Shown one piece after another: positions 50,502 to 60,017 of a stretch of DNA of 64,000 bases. The stretch is taken from NCBI RefSeq assembly GCF_000718255.1, contig NZ_JOFJ01000001.1, positions 372,001 through 436,000 on the forward strand. The letters are read 5' to 3'. Origin of the DNA: Spirillospora albida. Lineage in GTDB: Bacteria > Actinomycetota > Actinomycetes > Streptosporangiales > Streptosporangiaceae. The translations under genes and the position numbers were made by a program. The notes beneath the pieces were generated by a model. It searched no databases, had not been told where the DNA came from, and saw only the letters and a list, made by a program, of their open reading frames with translations. Each line of letters begins with the position of its first letter. Within the stretch, counting starts at the first letter, position 1.

Positions 50502-51899
50502 GTGCATCGCATGAGCGGCCTCGACGCCAGTTTCTTCCTCCTCGAAGACGAGAACACCCCCCTGCACGTCGCCTCGGTCTTCGTGTTCGACGGGCCCGCC
50601 CCGTCCTACGGCGACCTCGTGCGCGCCATCGTCGCGAAGCTGCCCCTGGTGCCGCGGTACCGGCAGCGGGTCCGCGGCGTCCCCCTGCATCTCGGGCGGC
50701 CCGTGTGGGTGGACGACCCGCACTTCCAGATCCTCTACCACGTCCGCCACACGGCGCTGCCCGCGCCGGGCACGGCCGAGCAGCTCCGCAACCTGTCCGG
50801 CCGCGTCCTGGCCCAGCGGCTCGACCCGGGCAAGCCGCTGTGGGAGCTGTGGCTGGTCGAGGGCCTGGAGGAGGGCCGCTGGGCGCTGATCGCCAAGGTG
50901 CACCACTGCATGGTGGACGGTGTCGCCGGCATGGACCTCGCGACCGTCATGTTCGACCTCACACCCGACTACGTCCCGCCGGGCGAACCCGAGCCGTGGG
51001 AGGCCGAGCCCGAGCCGTCCGACCCGTACCTGCTCGTGGATTCGGCGCGCCGCGCCGTCACCCGGCCGCTCGCCCAGATCACGGACGCGGCGCGCGGCGC
51101 CGGGGTGCTCCGCGAGGCGGGCCGGATCCGGGACTTCGCGCTCGGGCTGGGCCGCACGACCGCCCGGTTCACCACGCCGTCCGCCGGGTCGCTGAACGGG
51201 CCGATCGGCCCGCACCGCCGATGGTGCTGGCAGGACCTGCCGCTCGCCGAGGTCAAGCGGGTGCGGGCGGCGCTCGGCGGCACGGTGAACGACATCGTCC
51301 TCGCCGCCGCCACGGCGGGGTACCGGGACCTGCTGAACGGGCGCGGCGGCGTCACCGAGGACACCGTCGTCCGCTCCGCGGTGCCGGTGTCCGTCCGCGG
51401 CACCGGCGAGGAGGGCGGCAACCGCGTCGCGGCCGTGTTCGTCAACCTCCCGGTGGGCGTCGACGACCCGCTGGAGCGGCTGCGGCGGATCAGGGAGCAG
51501 ACCGACGACGTGAAGCGCACCGACCAGGCCGCCGGCACCAAGACGATCACCCGCCTCACCGACACGGCCGTCGCGCCCGCGCTCCTGTCGCTCGGGACCC
51601 GGATCCCCGTCAGGCTCCGGCAGGATCTCGTGCAGACCGTGACGACGAACGTCCCCGGGCCCGACTTCCCGCTCTACGTGATGGGGCGCAGGCTGCTGGG
51701 AATGCACCCGTACGTGCCGCTCACCGGGGGGATCCGCATCGTCACCGCGATCGTCTCCTACTGCGGGACGCTGCATTTCGGGCTGACCGCCGACTTCGAC
51801 GCCGTCCCGGACCTCGACGTCCTCGGCAAGGGCGTGCGGAGTGGCCTGGACGAACTGCTGCGCGCGGCGGAGAAGGCCTCCGCGCCCTCGCACGCCTGA
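50502..51899 (+). CDS. wax ester synthase/diacylglycerol acyltransferase (WS/DGAT) 2
   Basis: The 465-residue paralog of the previous gene starts at GTG 50502, 20 bases after its stop. The catalytic motif HHCMVDG starts at His134. MSGLDASFFLLEDENTPLHV, GTVNDIVLAAATAGYRDLLN and TTNVPGPDFPLYVMGRRLLG match the family. Compared with copy 1 the middle segment and substrate-binding half have diverged. So the two enzymes may prefer different acyl acceptors or chain lengths. A 65-base stretch (50691-50755) is exactly the same as in copy 1. Both are probably peripheral membrane enzymes acting on lipid droplets. Confidence 0.93.
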   Translation: MHRMSGLDASFFLLEDENTPLHVASVFVFDGPAPSYGDLVRAIVAKLPLVPRYRQRVRGVPLHLGRPVWVDDPHFQILYHVRHTALPAPGTAEQLRNLSGRVLAQRLDPGKPLWELWLVEGLEEGRWALIAKVHHCMVDGVAGMDLATVMFDLTPDYVPPGEPEPWEAEPEPSDPYLLVDSARRAVTRPLAQITDAARGAGVLREAGRIRDFALGLGRTTARFTTPSAGSLNGPIGPHRRWCWQDLPLAEVKRVRAALGGTVNDIVLAAATAGYRDLLNGRGGVTEDTVVRSAVPVSVRGTGEEGGNRVAAVFVNLPVGVDDPLERLRRIREQTDDVKRTDQAAGTKTITRLTDTAVAPALLSLGTRIPVRLRQDLVQTVTTNVPGPDFPLYVMGRRLLGMHPYVPLTGGIRIVTAIVSYCGTLHFGLTADFDAVPDLDVLGKGVRSGLDELLRAAEKASAPSHA

Positions 51900-52043
51900 C
51901 CGGTTACGGACATCCGCCCGGCATACGGCCTCCGGATCCGGCCGATTCGGACAGGACCCGCGTGCCGATCGGGGAACTCCGGAATATCCTGGACCTCGGC
52001 GGTCACGAACCTCTTGCCGGGAGCTTCCGGGGAGGTGACGCGG

Positions 52044-52658
52044 GTGGGCAGGTTCGGCATCGGACCCGGCCCCGGCGCCGTCCGGCGCGGCGGGCCGTGC
52101 CTGCGCCTGCGCAGGCGCTGGGGCCTGGAGCACAACGACCTGCGCCGCCGCGTCGACCGCGTCCAGCGCGCCGTCGCGCTCTCGCTGCTGGTCCTGCTGG
52201 TGTGCACCGCCCCGCCGCTCGCCGCCTCCGCGGCCGCCTGGTCCTACCGGGCGGGCACGCAGGCCGAGCGGGCCGAGCACGCGGCCCGCCACCGCGCGAC
52301 CGCCACGGTCGTCTCGATGGGCGGCCCCGGCTCCGGCGACCGCTACATCCACGAGACCGTCCGGGCCACGTGGACGGACGCGCGGGGCCAGGCGCACAGC
52401 GGCACCCTGCCCAGCTGGAAGAACGCGAAGACGGGCGCCACCCGCGCCATCTGGGTCGACCGCGACGGCGCCCCGACGATCCGTCCCCGCCCGCACAGCC
52501 GCACCGTCACCGACGCGGTGTACGCGGGTACCGCCACCGTCATCGGCTGCGCGATGCCCGCCCTCCTCCTTTACGCCCTGGTCCGCCGCCAGTGCGACCG
52601 CCGCCGCGACGCCGCCTGGGACGCCGCCTGGGCCCGCATGGACGCTGCGTTGAATTGA
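52044..52658 (+). CDS. Rv1733c-family membrane protein
   Basis: This 204-residue protein has the layout of the Rv1733c family: a basic N-terminus, one membrane helix (RAVALSLLVLLVCTAPPLAA), an extracytoplasmic domain of about 90 residues (HRATATVVSMGG, VRATWTDARGQAHSGTLPSW, KNAKTGATRAIWVDRDG), and a second helix (AVYAGTATVIGCAMPALLLY) with a basic tail. In M. tuberculosis Rv1733c is a dormancy (DosR) antigen of unknown activity. GTG at 52044 lies behind GGGGAGG. It sits downstream of the triacylglycerol synthase pair, in the same direction, 144 bases away. Confidence 0.82.
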   Translation: MGRFGIGPGPGAVRRGGPCLRLRRRWGLEHNDLRRRVDRVQRAVALSLLVLLVCTAPPLAASAAAWSYRAGTQAERAEHAARHRATATVVSMGGPGSGDRYIHETVRATWTDARGQAHSGTLPSWKNAKTGATRAIWVDRDGAPTIRPRPHSRTVTDAVYAGTATVIGCAMPALLLYALVRRQCDRRRDAAWDAAWARMDAALN

Positions 52659-52683
52659 AGTCCCGGCTCAGGGCCGCGCCTTC

Positions 52684-52763
52684 GGCGAACGCGACATCGC
52701 TTCGCGATCTGCCCGGTGCGGCTCGCCTGCGGCTTCGCCGCACCGGCCAGGTCACGCGTTCGC
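52684..52763. terminator. nested inverted repeats between convergent genes (bidirectional terminator)
   Basis: An inner perfect 10-base stem, CCGGTGCGGC (52713-52722) with GCCGCACCGG (52737-52746), has a 14-base loop. It is enclosed by an outer stem, GCGAACGCG (52685-52693) with CGCGTTCGC (52755-52763). A small ATCGC-TTC-GCGAT hairpin lies between the left arms. The gene ends on both sides (52658 and 52818) converge on it. A terminator or a structured repeat element is likely. Confidence 0.6.
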
Positions 52764-52817
52764 GCCGGCTGAGGCCCGTCCGGGGGTGACGGCGAGCCTG
52801 GCGAGTGCGGTCCCTGC

Positions 52818-54032
52818 TCAGGCGTTGTCTTTGAGCAGGCGGTTGGCCTCCAGAGCCAGGGTCAGCTCGACGACGTCCCTCGGGCGCTGCAGGGAGCGGG
52901 ACGTCAGCTGCTCCAGGCGGCGGAGGCGGTTGAAGACCGTGTTGCGGTGGCAGTACAGGCGGCCGGCGGTGCGCATGGCGGAGCCGTCGCACTCCAGCCA
53001 GGTGCGGAGCGTCTCCAGGAGGACCTCGCGGTCGGCGGCGTCGAGGGCGGCGAGGGGACCGAGGACGCCGGCGCTGAGCAGGCCGCCGAGCTCCGGCTGG
53101 GCGGCGACGAGGGCGGTCGGCAGGCGCTCGTCCAGCCGGACCAGCCCGCGTTCCCCGGGGCGGCAGGTGGCGAGGGCGATCTCGGCGAGCCAGCGGGCCC
53201 GGCCGAGTCCGGCGAGGCCATCGACGACGGTGCTGAGGCCCGCCTCGCCCTTCACGAGCGGCCCGAGCGCGGCGAGGACCTCGTCCGTGCCCGCGGCGCC
53301 CAGGGAGATGACGGCGACCTCGGCGTCGGTGCGGGTCCGCCACACGAACCGCAGGCCCGACAGCTCCTCGGGGCGCTCGGCGAACCCCGGGGCCTGGCGG
53401 GGGGTGCGGACCACGGCGACCGCGTACCGGCCGTGCTCGGGCAGGTCGAGGGCCGCCGCGGCGGCCTGGGCGAGGCCCCCGTCGGCGCCGCGCCCCTCCA
53501 GCAGCGCGTCCAGCAGGGCCTGGACGCGCTCGCCGCTGCGCTTCAGCAGCTCCGACTCTGTGCGCCGGTACACCTCGGAGACGACCGTCGACTGCCGCTC
53601 GATCGTGTGCCACACCGTGCTGGCGTAGCGGAGCAGGACGGGCAGCGCGTCGGGGTCGTCCTCGGCGACGACCTCGATGAGGGCCTCCCAGACGATCCGG
53701 CCGCCGATCCGGTAGCAGCGCAGCAGCGACTCCAGCGGCAGGCCCTGCTCGGCGCGGCGCCGGCCGATCCGCTCGGCGACCGACAGGTCGGGGCGCTGAC
53801 CGCGGACGCGGCGCGCCATCGACTCGATGCCGGCGTCCAGGCTGTCGCGCACCGACTCCCAGAAGTCGTCGCGGGAGACGAACTCGGTGAAGACGGGGTC
53901 CTCGGCGAGCACGTCGGCGACGAGCCGGTCGGCGAGCTCGGGGAGCCGTTCGCGCAGCCGGCCGGACGCCGCCTTGGCCAGCCGGGCGGCCTCGCGGTCC
54001 GCCGACACGGGGACCGACGCGGTTGACGGCAT
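52818..54032 (-). CDS. PucR/CdaR-type transcriptional regulator
   Basis: The 404-residue regulator has an N-terminal helical RsbRD/CdaR-like sensor (RLRERLPELADRLVADVLAE, LPLESLLRCYRIGGRIVWEA), a middle GGDEF-like region, and the C-terminal PucR helix-turn-helix: LLETLRTWLECDGSAMRTAG, RLYCHRNTVFNRLRRLEQLT, SRSLQRPRDVVELTLALEAN. The ATG at 54032 is seven bases after GGAGG. It is divergent from the ABC operon at 54267, and the gap between them contains the duplicated inverted repeat at 54205-54252. Control of the transporter by its substrate or a metabolite is likely. Confidence 0.88.
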   Translation of the reverse strand: MPSTASVPVSADREAARLAKAASGRLRERLPELADRLVADVLAEDPVFTEFVSRDDFWESVRDSLDAGIESMARRVRGQRPDLSVAERIGRRRAEQGLPLESLLRCYRIGGRIVWEALIEVVAEDDPDALPVLLRYASTVWHTIERQSTVVSEVYRRTESELLKRSGERVQALLDALLEGRGADGGLAQAAAAALDLPEHGRYAVAVVRTPRQAPGFAERPEELSGLRFVWRTRTDAEVAVISLGAAGTDEVLAALGPLVKGEAGLSTVVDGLAGLGRARWLAEIALATCRPGERGLVRLDERLPTALVAAQPELGGLLSAGVLGPLAALDAADREVLLETLRTWLECDGSAMRTAGRLYCHRNTVFNRLRRLEQLTSRSLQRPRDVVELTLALEANRLLKDNA

Positions 54033-54204
54033 TGGGCGACCTCCGAGGTGATGCAGCTCACGTGGCGCTTCAGTGTCGGCGACGCGCGTCGATGCTCGCA
54101 ACGCCCCGACCCGGCACTGTGCGCCCACACAACCCGAATACGGTTCGATTGGACCCCCGCCCCGTCTTGCCCGCCGCCCGTAGACGCTGCCGACCGGCCC
54201 GTGT

Positions 54205-54252
54205 TGTGGTGCCTGCCACACGATGCACGCTGTGGTGCCTGCCACACGATGC
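54205..54252. promoter_or_regulatory. duplicated operator-like repeat upstream of the ABC operon
   Basis: A 22-base sequence is repeated exactly at 54205-54226 and 54231-54252 (period 26). Each copy contains the inverted repeat TGTGG...CCACA followed by CGATGC. A weaker match (TGTGCGCCCACACAA) lies at 54119-54133. The second copy ends 14 bases before livF, over the ribosome-site region. It is a good candidate site for the divergent PucR-type regulator. Confidence 0.7.
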
Positions 54253-54266
54253 GGATGGAGGCGCCC

Positions 54267-55063
<797 letters not shown>

Positions 55064-55067
<4 letters not shown>

Positions 55068-55885
55068 GGGACGAGCTGATCGTCAGCGGGCTGACCGTCC
55101 GGTTCGCCGGGCTGACCGCCCTGGACGACGTCGGGTTCACCGTCGCGCCCGGCAGCGTGCACGCCGTCATCGGGCCGAACGGCGCGGGCAAGTCGACGTG
55201 CTTCAACGTCCTGTCCGGCGTGTACCGGGCGACCGAGGGGAGCGTGACGTTCGGCGGGACGGAGCTGACGACGCTGGCACCGCACCGCATCGCGGCGCTC
55301 GGCATCGCGCGGACGTTCCAGAACATCGCGCTGTCGCGGCACCTGTCCGTCGAGGACAACCTCATGCTGGGCCGGCACCGGCTCACGAAGGCCGGGTTCC
55401 TGTCGGCGGGGCTGCGGCTCCCGCGCGCCCGCCGCGAGGACGCCCGGCACCGCGCCCGGGTGCGCGACATCGCCGAGTTCGTCGGTGTCGGCGACCACCT
55501 GGCCGCCCCCGTCGGGATGCTGCCGTACGGCGTCCAGAAGCGGATCGAGCTGGCCCGCGGCCTGGCGATGGAGCCGCGGCTCCTCCTGCTGGACGAGCCG
55601 GTCGCCGGCATGAACGGCACCGAGCGGCAGCGGATGGCGGACGTGATCGTCCGGGCCCGCGCCGACCTCGGGATCTCCATCCTGCTCGTCGAGCACGACA
55701 TGGGCATGGTGATGCGGCTCGCCGACGAGGTGACCGTCCTGGACTTCGGCAAGCGGATCGCGGGCGGCCCGCCCGCGGACGTCCAGCGCGATCCGGCCGT
55801 GCTGCGCGCCTACCTGGGCGCGGCGCACGAACCCACCGCCGGCACGGCCACGGCCACGGAAGAGGAAGAACGGGAGCGGGCTTGA
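55064..55885 (+). CDS. livG: branched-chain-amino-acid-type ABC transporter ATPase (LivG-like)
   Basis: The 273-residue ATPase has Walker A GPNGAGKST, the LivG-type FQNIALSRHLSVEDNLMLGR segment, the signature-like LPYGVQKRIELARGLAMEPR (YGVQ instead of SGGQ, common in LivG), and Walker B LLLLDEPVAGMN followed by the VEHDM switch. The tail TAGTATATEEEERERA is acidic. GTG 55064 overlaps the LivF stop; its own stop overlaps the next gene's TTG start. It pairs with LivF on the inner face of the membrane. Confidence 0.92.
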
Positions 55886-56772
55886 GCACCTTCATCGAGC
55901 TGGTGGTCAACGGGGTCGCGTCGGGATCGGTGTACGCGCTGATCGCCCTCGGCTTCGTGATCATCTTCAAGGCCACCGAGGTGGTGAACTTCGCGCACGC
56001 GTCGCTGCTGCTCGTCGGCGGCTACCTGACGGCCGTCCTGCACGACGACATCGGCTTCCTGCCCGCGCTCGCCGCCGGCATCGCGGGCGCCGCGGCCATC
56101 GGCGCCCTCGTGGAGCTGCTGGTGCTGCGCCGCGCCAACGTGGAGAACCACGCCGTCCTCGCGATCGTCACGATCGGCGTCGACATCGTGCTCACCACCG
56201 AGCTGACCCGGCGGATCGGCACCGAGGTGATGTCGCTCGGCGACCCCTGGCAGAACGAGATCCTGACCGTGGGCGGCGTCAGCATCCCGCACACCCGGAT
56301 CGCGGCCCTGGTCGTCGCGGCCGTCCTGATCACCGCGTTCCTGCTGGCGTTCCGCTACACCTCGTGGGGCGTCGCGATGCGGGCGGCCGCCGAGGACGGC
56401 GAGGCCGCCGCGCTGATGGGCATCCGGCTGTCGCGGGTGTCGCTCGGCGCCTGGGCCGTCGCGGGCGGGCTCGCCGCCGTCGCCGCGCTGTTCCTCACGG
56501 TCTTCCCGACGCCCGGCCTCGACCGCAGCACCTCGTTCGCGGCGATGAAGGCGTTCCCGGCGGCGATCCTCGGCGGGCTCGACTCCACGACGGGCGCGCT
56601 GGTCGGCGGGCTGATCATCGGGCTGACCGAGTCGCTCGTCACCGGCTACCAGGGCGATCTCACGTTCCTCGGCCGCGGCGCCGGCGACGTCGCCCCGTTC
56701 CTGGTGATGTTCGCGATCCTGCTGATCCGCCCGGCCGGGCTGTTCGGGACGAGGGAGCTGACCCGTGTCTGA
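55882..56772 (+). CDS. livH: branched-chain-amino-acid-type ABC permease (LivH-like)
   Basis: The 296-residue permease has about eight membrane helices. LivH features are ELVVNGVASGSVYALIALGF, IIFKATEVVNFAHASLLLVG, and the coupling region EDGEAAALMGIRLSRVSLGA. C-terminal AAILGGLDSTTGALVGGLII, GLTESLVTGY follow. The start is TTG 55882, with GGGAG six bases before it, overlapping the LivG stop (TTGA). It forms the channel with the next gene product. Confidence 0.93.
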   Translation: MSTFIELVVNGVASGSVYALIALGFVIIFKATEVVNFAHASLLLVGGYLTAVLHDDIGFLPALAAGIAGAAAIGALVELLVLRRANVENHAVLAIVTIGVDIVLTTELTRRIGTEVMSLGDPWQNEILTVGGVSIPHTRIAALVVAAVLITAFLLAFRYTSWGVAMRAAAEDGEAAALMGIRLSRVSLGAWAVAGGLAAVAALFLTVFPTPGLDRSTSFAAMKAFPAAILGGLDSTTGALVGGLIIGLTESLVTGYQGDLTFLGRGAGDVAPFLVMFAILLIRPAGLFGTRELTRV

Positions 56773-57874
56773 AACGCTGCGGCGGCCCGCGTTCTGGGCG
56801 CTGGCGGGCGGCACCGCGCTGCTGCTGGCACTCCCCTTCTACCTGGACGCGTTCTGGCTCCAGACCGGCCTGTTCGCGATCTCCGCGGCGATCGGCGCGA
56901 TCGGCCTCAACCTGCTGACCGGCGCGACCGGGCAGCTGTCGATGGGGCACGCGTTCTTCCTCGCGGTCGGCGCGTACGGGTACGTCTACCTGGCGTCCGA
57001 CGACGGCGCGCACGTCAGCGGGCTCGGCGTCCCGACACCGCTGGCGTTCGTCGGCGCGGTGGTCCTGGCGGGCGTCGCGGGCGGGCTGTTCTCGCCGATC
57101 GCGGGACGGCTGCGCGGTACCTACCTCGGCATCGCCTCGCTCGCGCTGATCTTCGTCGGGCAGCACCTGCTGATGAACGTCGAGGGCGTGACCGGCGGCT
57201 TCAACGGACGGGACGTCCCGCCGCTGGAGCTGTTCGGCCTCCGCTTCGACGACTCGCCCGACCTCGTCGTGTTCAACATCCCGCTGGGCGCGCTGGAGCG
57301 GCTGTGGTTCCTCGCCGTGGCGCTGCTGATCCCGGCCGCCTGGATCGCGCGCGGCATCGTGCGCGGGCGGCCCGGCCGGGCCATGAACACGATCCGCGAC
57401 CACGAGGTGGCGGCGTCCGTCATGGGCGTCCCGGTGGCGCGCTACCGGGCGGGCGTGTTCGTCCTGTCGTCGATGTACGCGGGAGCGGCGGGCGCGCTGC
57501 TGGCCCTCGTGTTCCGCCGGACCGTCCCGGAGTACTTCGGGATGTTCCTGTCCCTCGACTACCTCGCCATGATCGTCATCGGCGGTCTCGGCACCGCCGC
57601 GGGGGCGATCGCGGGCGCGGTGTTCGTCTCCGTCCTGCCCCAGCTTCTGACCCGGTTCGGGGGCGAGCTCCCGCTCGTCTCCGCGCCCGGCACGGGCGGC
57701 GTCTCGCCCGCCGAGGCGGCCCGGATCCTGTACGGCGCCGCCGTCGTCGCCGTCGTCCTGTTCCTTCCCGGCGGGCTCGTCGGCCTGTGGACGCGGCTGC
57801 GGCTGCGGATCACGGCCCGGCGGCGCCCGCCCGCACCGCTCACCCGACTCGACAACAAGGAGCAACCAGCATGA
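56765..57874 (+). CDS. livM: branched-chain-amino-acid-type ABC permease (LivM-like)
   Basis: The 369-residue permease has about nine helices and the LivM signatures GLNLLTGATGQLSMGHAFFL, GRLRGTYLGIASLALIFVGQ, MNTIRDHEVAASVMGVPVAR (cytoplasmic coupling loop) and LDYLAMIVIGGLGTAAGAIA. GTG 56765 overlaps the LivH stop by eight bases, and its own stop overlaps the binding-protein ATG. The C-terminus has an extra basic tail of about 25 residues. Confidence 0.93.
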   Translation: MSETLRRPAFWALAGGTALLLALPFYLDAFWLQTGLFAISAAIGAIGLNLLTGATGQLSMGHAFFLAVGAYGYVYLASDDGAHVSGLGVPTPLAFVGAVVLAGVAGGLFSPIAGRLRGTYLGIASLALIFVGQHLLMNVEGVTGGFNGRDVPPLELFGLRFDDSPDLVVFNIPLGALERLWFLAVALLIPAAWIARGIVRGRPGRAMNTIRDHEVAASVMGVPVARYRAGVFVLSSMYAGAAGALLALVFRRTVPEYFGMFLSLDYLAMIVIGGLGTAAGAIAGAVFVSVLPQLLTRFGGELPLVSAPGTGGVSPAEAARILYGAAVVAVVLFLPGGLVGLWTRLRLRITARRRPPAPLTRLDNKEQPA

Positions 57875-59136
57875 AACTGACGGCGCGCGCCACGGCCGCG
57901 GCCGCCCTCGCCCTGGCCATGGGCGTCACGGCGGCGGGATGCAGCGGCAAGGCCACCGGCGGGTCCGGCGGCACGGACTCCAAGGGCGTGAAGACCGGCC
58001 CCGGCGTCACCGACTCCACCATCAAGATCGGCGTGGAGACCGACCTGACCGGCGTGTACGCGCCGCTCGGCAAGAGCCTCACGCAGGCCCAGCAGCTGTA
58101 CGTCGAGGAGGCCAACGCCGCCGGCGGCGTCTGCGGCCGCAAGCTGGAGCTGGTCGTCCGCGACCACGGGTACGACCCGCAGCGCGCCGCGTCCGCCTAC
58201 AGCGAGCTGCAGCCGAACGTCATCGGCCTCGCCCAGTTCGTCGGGTCGCCGATGGTGACCGCGCTCAAGTCGCGGATCACGTCCGACAAGATGTTCACGA
58301 TCCCGAACGCGTGGGCGACCGGCCTGCTCGGCACCGAGCAGATCCAGGTGACCGGCACGACCTACGACATCGACATGATCAACGGCCTGGAGTGGCTGAC
58401 CAAGGAGAAGGGGATCAAGAAGGGCGACAAGGTCGGGCACGTCTACTTCGAGGGCGACTACGGCGAGAGCGCCCTCACCGGCTCCAAGTACGCCGCGGGC
58501 AAGCTCGGCCTGACCCTCGTCGAGCAGAAGATCAAGGCGACGGACAACGACATGTCCGCGCAGGTCGCCGCGCTGAAGAGCGCCGGGGTCACCGCGATCC
58601 TGATGAGCGCCGGGCCGCGCCAGTCGGCGTCCCTCGCGGGCGTCGCCCGCGCCAAGGGCATCATGGTGCCGATCCTCGCGAGCAACTCCGGGTTCTCCCC
58701 GGCGCTGCTCGGCACCCCCGCCGCGCCGGCGCTGCTCAACGACTTCTACCTGACGTCCGCGGGCGCCCCGATCTCGTCCGACCTGCCGGCGATCAAGAAG
58801 CTGGCCGACGCGTACGCCAAGAAGTACCCGAACCAGCCGCGCGACAACGCGGTCGTCAACGGCTACACCAATGCCGCGATCTTCGTCGACGCCCTCAAGA
58901 AGGCGTGCGAGTCGAAGGACCTGACCCGCGAGGGCCTCATCAAGGCGCACCGCTCCGCGAGCAGCTACGACGGCGGCTACGGCACGCCGCAGAACTTCTC
59001 GCACTTCGACAAGCCGGCGACGCTCCGCACCTACATCCTGCGGACCGACGCCAAGGCCGTCGGCGGGCTCGTCGTCGAGAAGGGCGCCGCCGAGTCCGAG
59101 CTGGTCAAGAACTACAAGGCCCCGGCCGCGGGCTGA
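57871..59136 (+). CDS. ABC substrate-binding lipoprotein (Leu/Ile/Val-type, family 6)
   Basis: The 421-residue lipoprotein has a signal peptide ending in VTAAGC (Cys24), a Gly/Ser/Lys-rich linker, and a type I periplasmic-binding fold: IKIGVETDLTGVYAPLGKSL, EEANAAGGVCGRKLELVVRD, VGHVYFEGDYGESALTGSKY, and ILMSAGPRQSASLAGVARAK. ABC context says branched-chain amino acids, but relatives bind urea, amides or aromatic acids, so the substrate is open. AAGGAG precedes the ATG by nine bases. As the last gene of the operon it is followed by a strong terminator hairpin. Confidence 0.92.
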   Translation: MKLTARATAAAALALAMGVTAAGCSGKATGGSGGTDSKGVKTGPGVTDSTIKIGVETDLTGVYAPLGKSLTQAQQLYVEEANAAGGVCGRKLELVVRDHGYDPQRAASAYSELQPNVIGLAQFVGSPMVTALKSRITSDKMFTIPNAWATGLLGTEQIQVTGTTYDIDMINGLEWLTKEKGIKKGDKVGHVYFEGDYGESALTGSKYAAGKLGLTLVEQKIKATDNDMSAQVAALKSAGVTAILMSAGPRQSASLAGVARAKGIMVPILASNSGFSPALLGTPAAPALLNDFYLTSAGAPISSDLPAIKKLADAYAKKYPNQPRDNAVVNGYTNAAIFVDALKKACESKDLTREGLIKAHRSASSYDGGYGTPQNFSHFDKPATLRTYILRTDAKAVGGLVVEKGAAESELVKNYKAPAAG

Positions 59137-59155
59137 TCCCCGCCCCCCGCACGGC

Positions 59156-59190
59156 AGCGCCCGCCGGATCCCACCCACCCGGCGGGCGCT
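59156..59190. terminator. bidirectional terminator hairpin
   Basis: AGCGCCCGCCGG (59156-59167) and CCGGCGGGCGCT (59179-59190) form a perfect 12-base stem with an 11-base loop. It stands 19 bases after the ABC operon stop and 15 bases from the convergent siderophore ATPase stop, so it may end both transcripts. No T-run follows, as is usual in actinomycetes. Confidence 0.82.
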
Positions 59191-59205
59191 CGCCATGTCC
59201 CGGGG

Positions 59206-60015
59206 TCATCCGGGGACGGCGGTCCTCCCGCGGGCGGACGGGACGACCAGCGGGGAGCCGGTCTCCGGGCACGGGATGACCGTGCAGGGCAGCCCGAACA
59301 CCCGCTCCACCAGGCCGGCGGTGACGACGTCGCCGGGCGCGCCCTCCGCGACGACGCTCCCCCGCCGCATCGCGATCATGTGGGTGGCGTAGCGGGCCGC
59401 GTGGTTCAGGTCGTGCAGGACGGCGACGATCGTGCGGCCCTCCTCGTGGAGGCGGGCGCACAGGTCCAGGACCTCCATCTGGTGGGCGATGTCGAGGTAG
59501 GTGGTCGGCTCGTCCAGCAGCAGGATCGGGGTCTCCTGGGCGAGCGCCATCGCGATCCACACCCGCTGCCGCTGCCCGCCGGACAGCTCGTCCACCGTCC
59601 GGTCGGCGAGGTCGGCGACGCCCGTCGCGGCCATCGACTCCCGGACGACCCGCTCGTCCTCCCGGGACCACTGCCGCAGCAAGCCCTGGTGGGGGTAGCG
59701 GCCGCGCGCCACCAGGTCGGCGACCGTGATGCCCTCCGGCGCGATGGACGACTGGGGCAGCAGCCCGAGCGTCCGGGCCAGCCTCTTCGCGGGCCAGCCC
59801 GCGATGGGCTCCCCGTCCAGGACGATCGTGCCCGCGGCGGGCTTCAGGATGCGCGCGAGCGCCCGCAGCAGCGTCGACTTGCCGCACGCGTTGGGGCCGA
59901 CGATCACGGTGAAGGAGCCGTCGGGGATCGCCACGTCCAGGCCGGACGCGACGGTCCGCCGGTCGTAGGCCAGGGTGAGCCCGGCGCCGGTCAGCCGTGC
60001 GTCGCTTGCCGCCAT
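59206..60015 (-). CDS. iron-siderophore ABC transporter ATPase (FecE/FepC type)
   Basis: The 269-residue ATPase has Walker A GPNACGKST, signature ELSGGQRQRVWIAMALAQET, Walker B ILLLDEPTTYLDIAHQ and the His switch VLHDLNHAARYATHM. The YLDIAHQ element is typical of iron-siderophore and cobalamin importers. It lies two bases after the second permease gene, as the last gene of the permease-ATPase operon. Low-iron induction through the iron box at 62176-62194 is likely. Confidence 0.93.
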   Translation of the reverse strand: MAASDARLTGAGLTLAYDRRTVASGLDVAIPDGSFTVIVGPNACGKSTLLRALARILKPAAGTIVLDGEPIAGWPAKRLARTLGLLPQSSIAPEGITVADLVARGRYPHQGLLRQWSREDERVVRESMAATGVADLADRTVDELSGGQRQRVWIAMALAQETPILLLDEPTTYLDIAHQMEVLDLCARLHEEGRTIVAVLHDLNHAARYATHMIAMRRGSVVAEGAPGDVVTAGLVERVFGLPCTVIPCPETGSPLVVPSARGRTAVPG

Positions 60016-60017
60016 CG

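Noticed and set aside
54205..54252. Short CRISPR array
   Set aside because: Only two repeats with a four-base spacer and no cas genes; a promoter-proximal operator explains it better.
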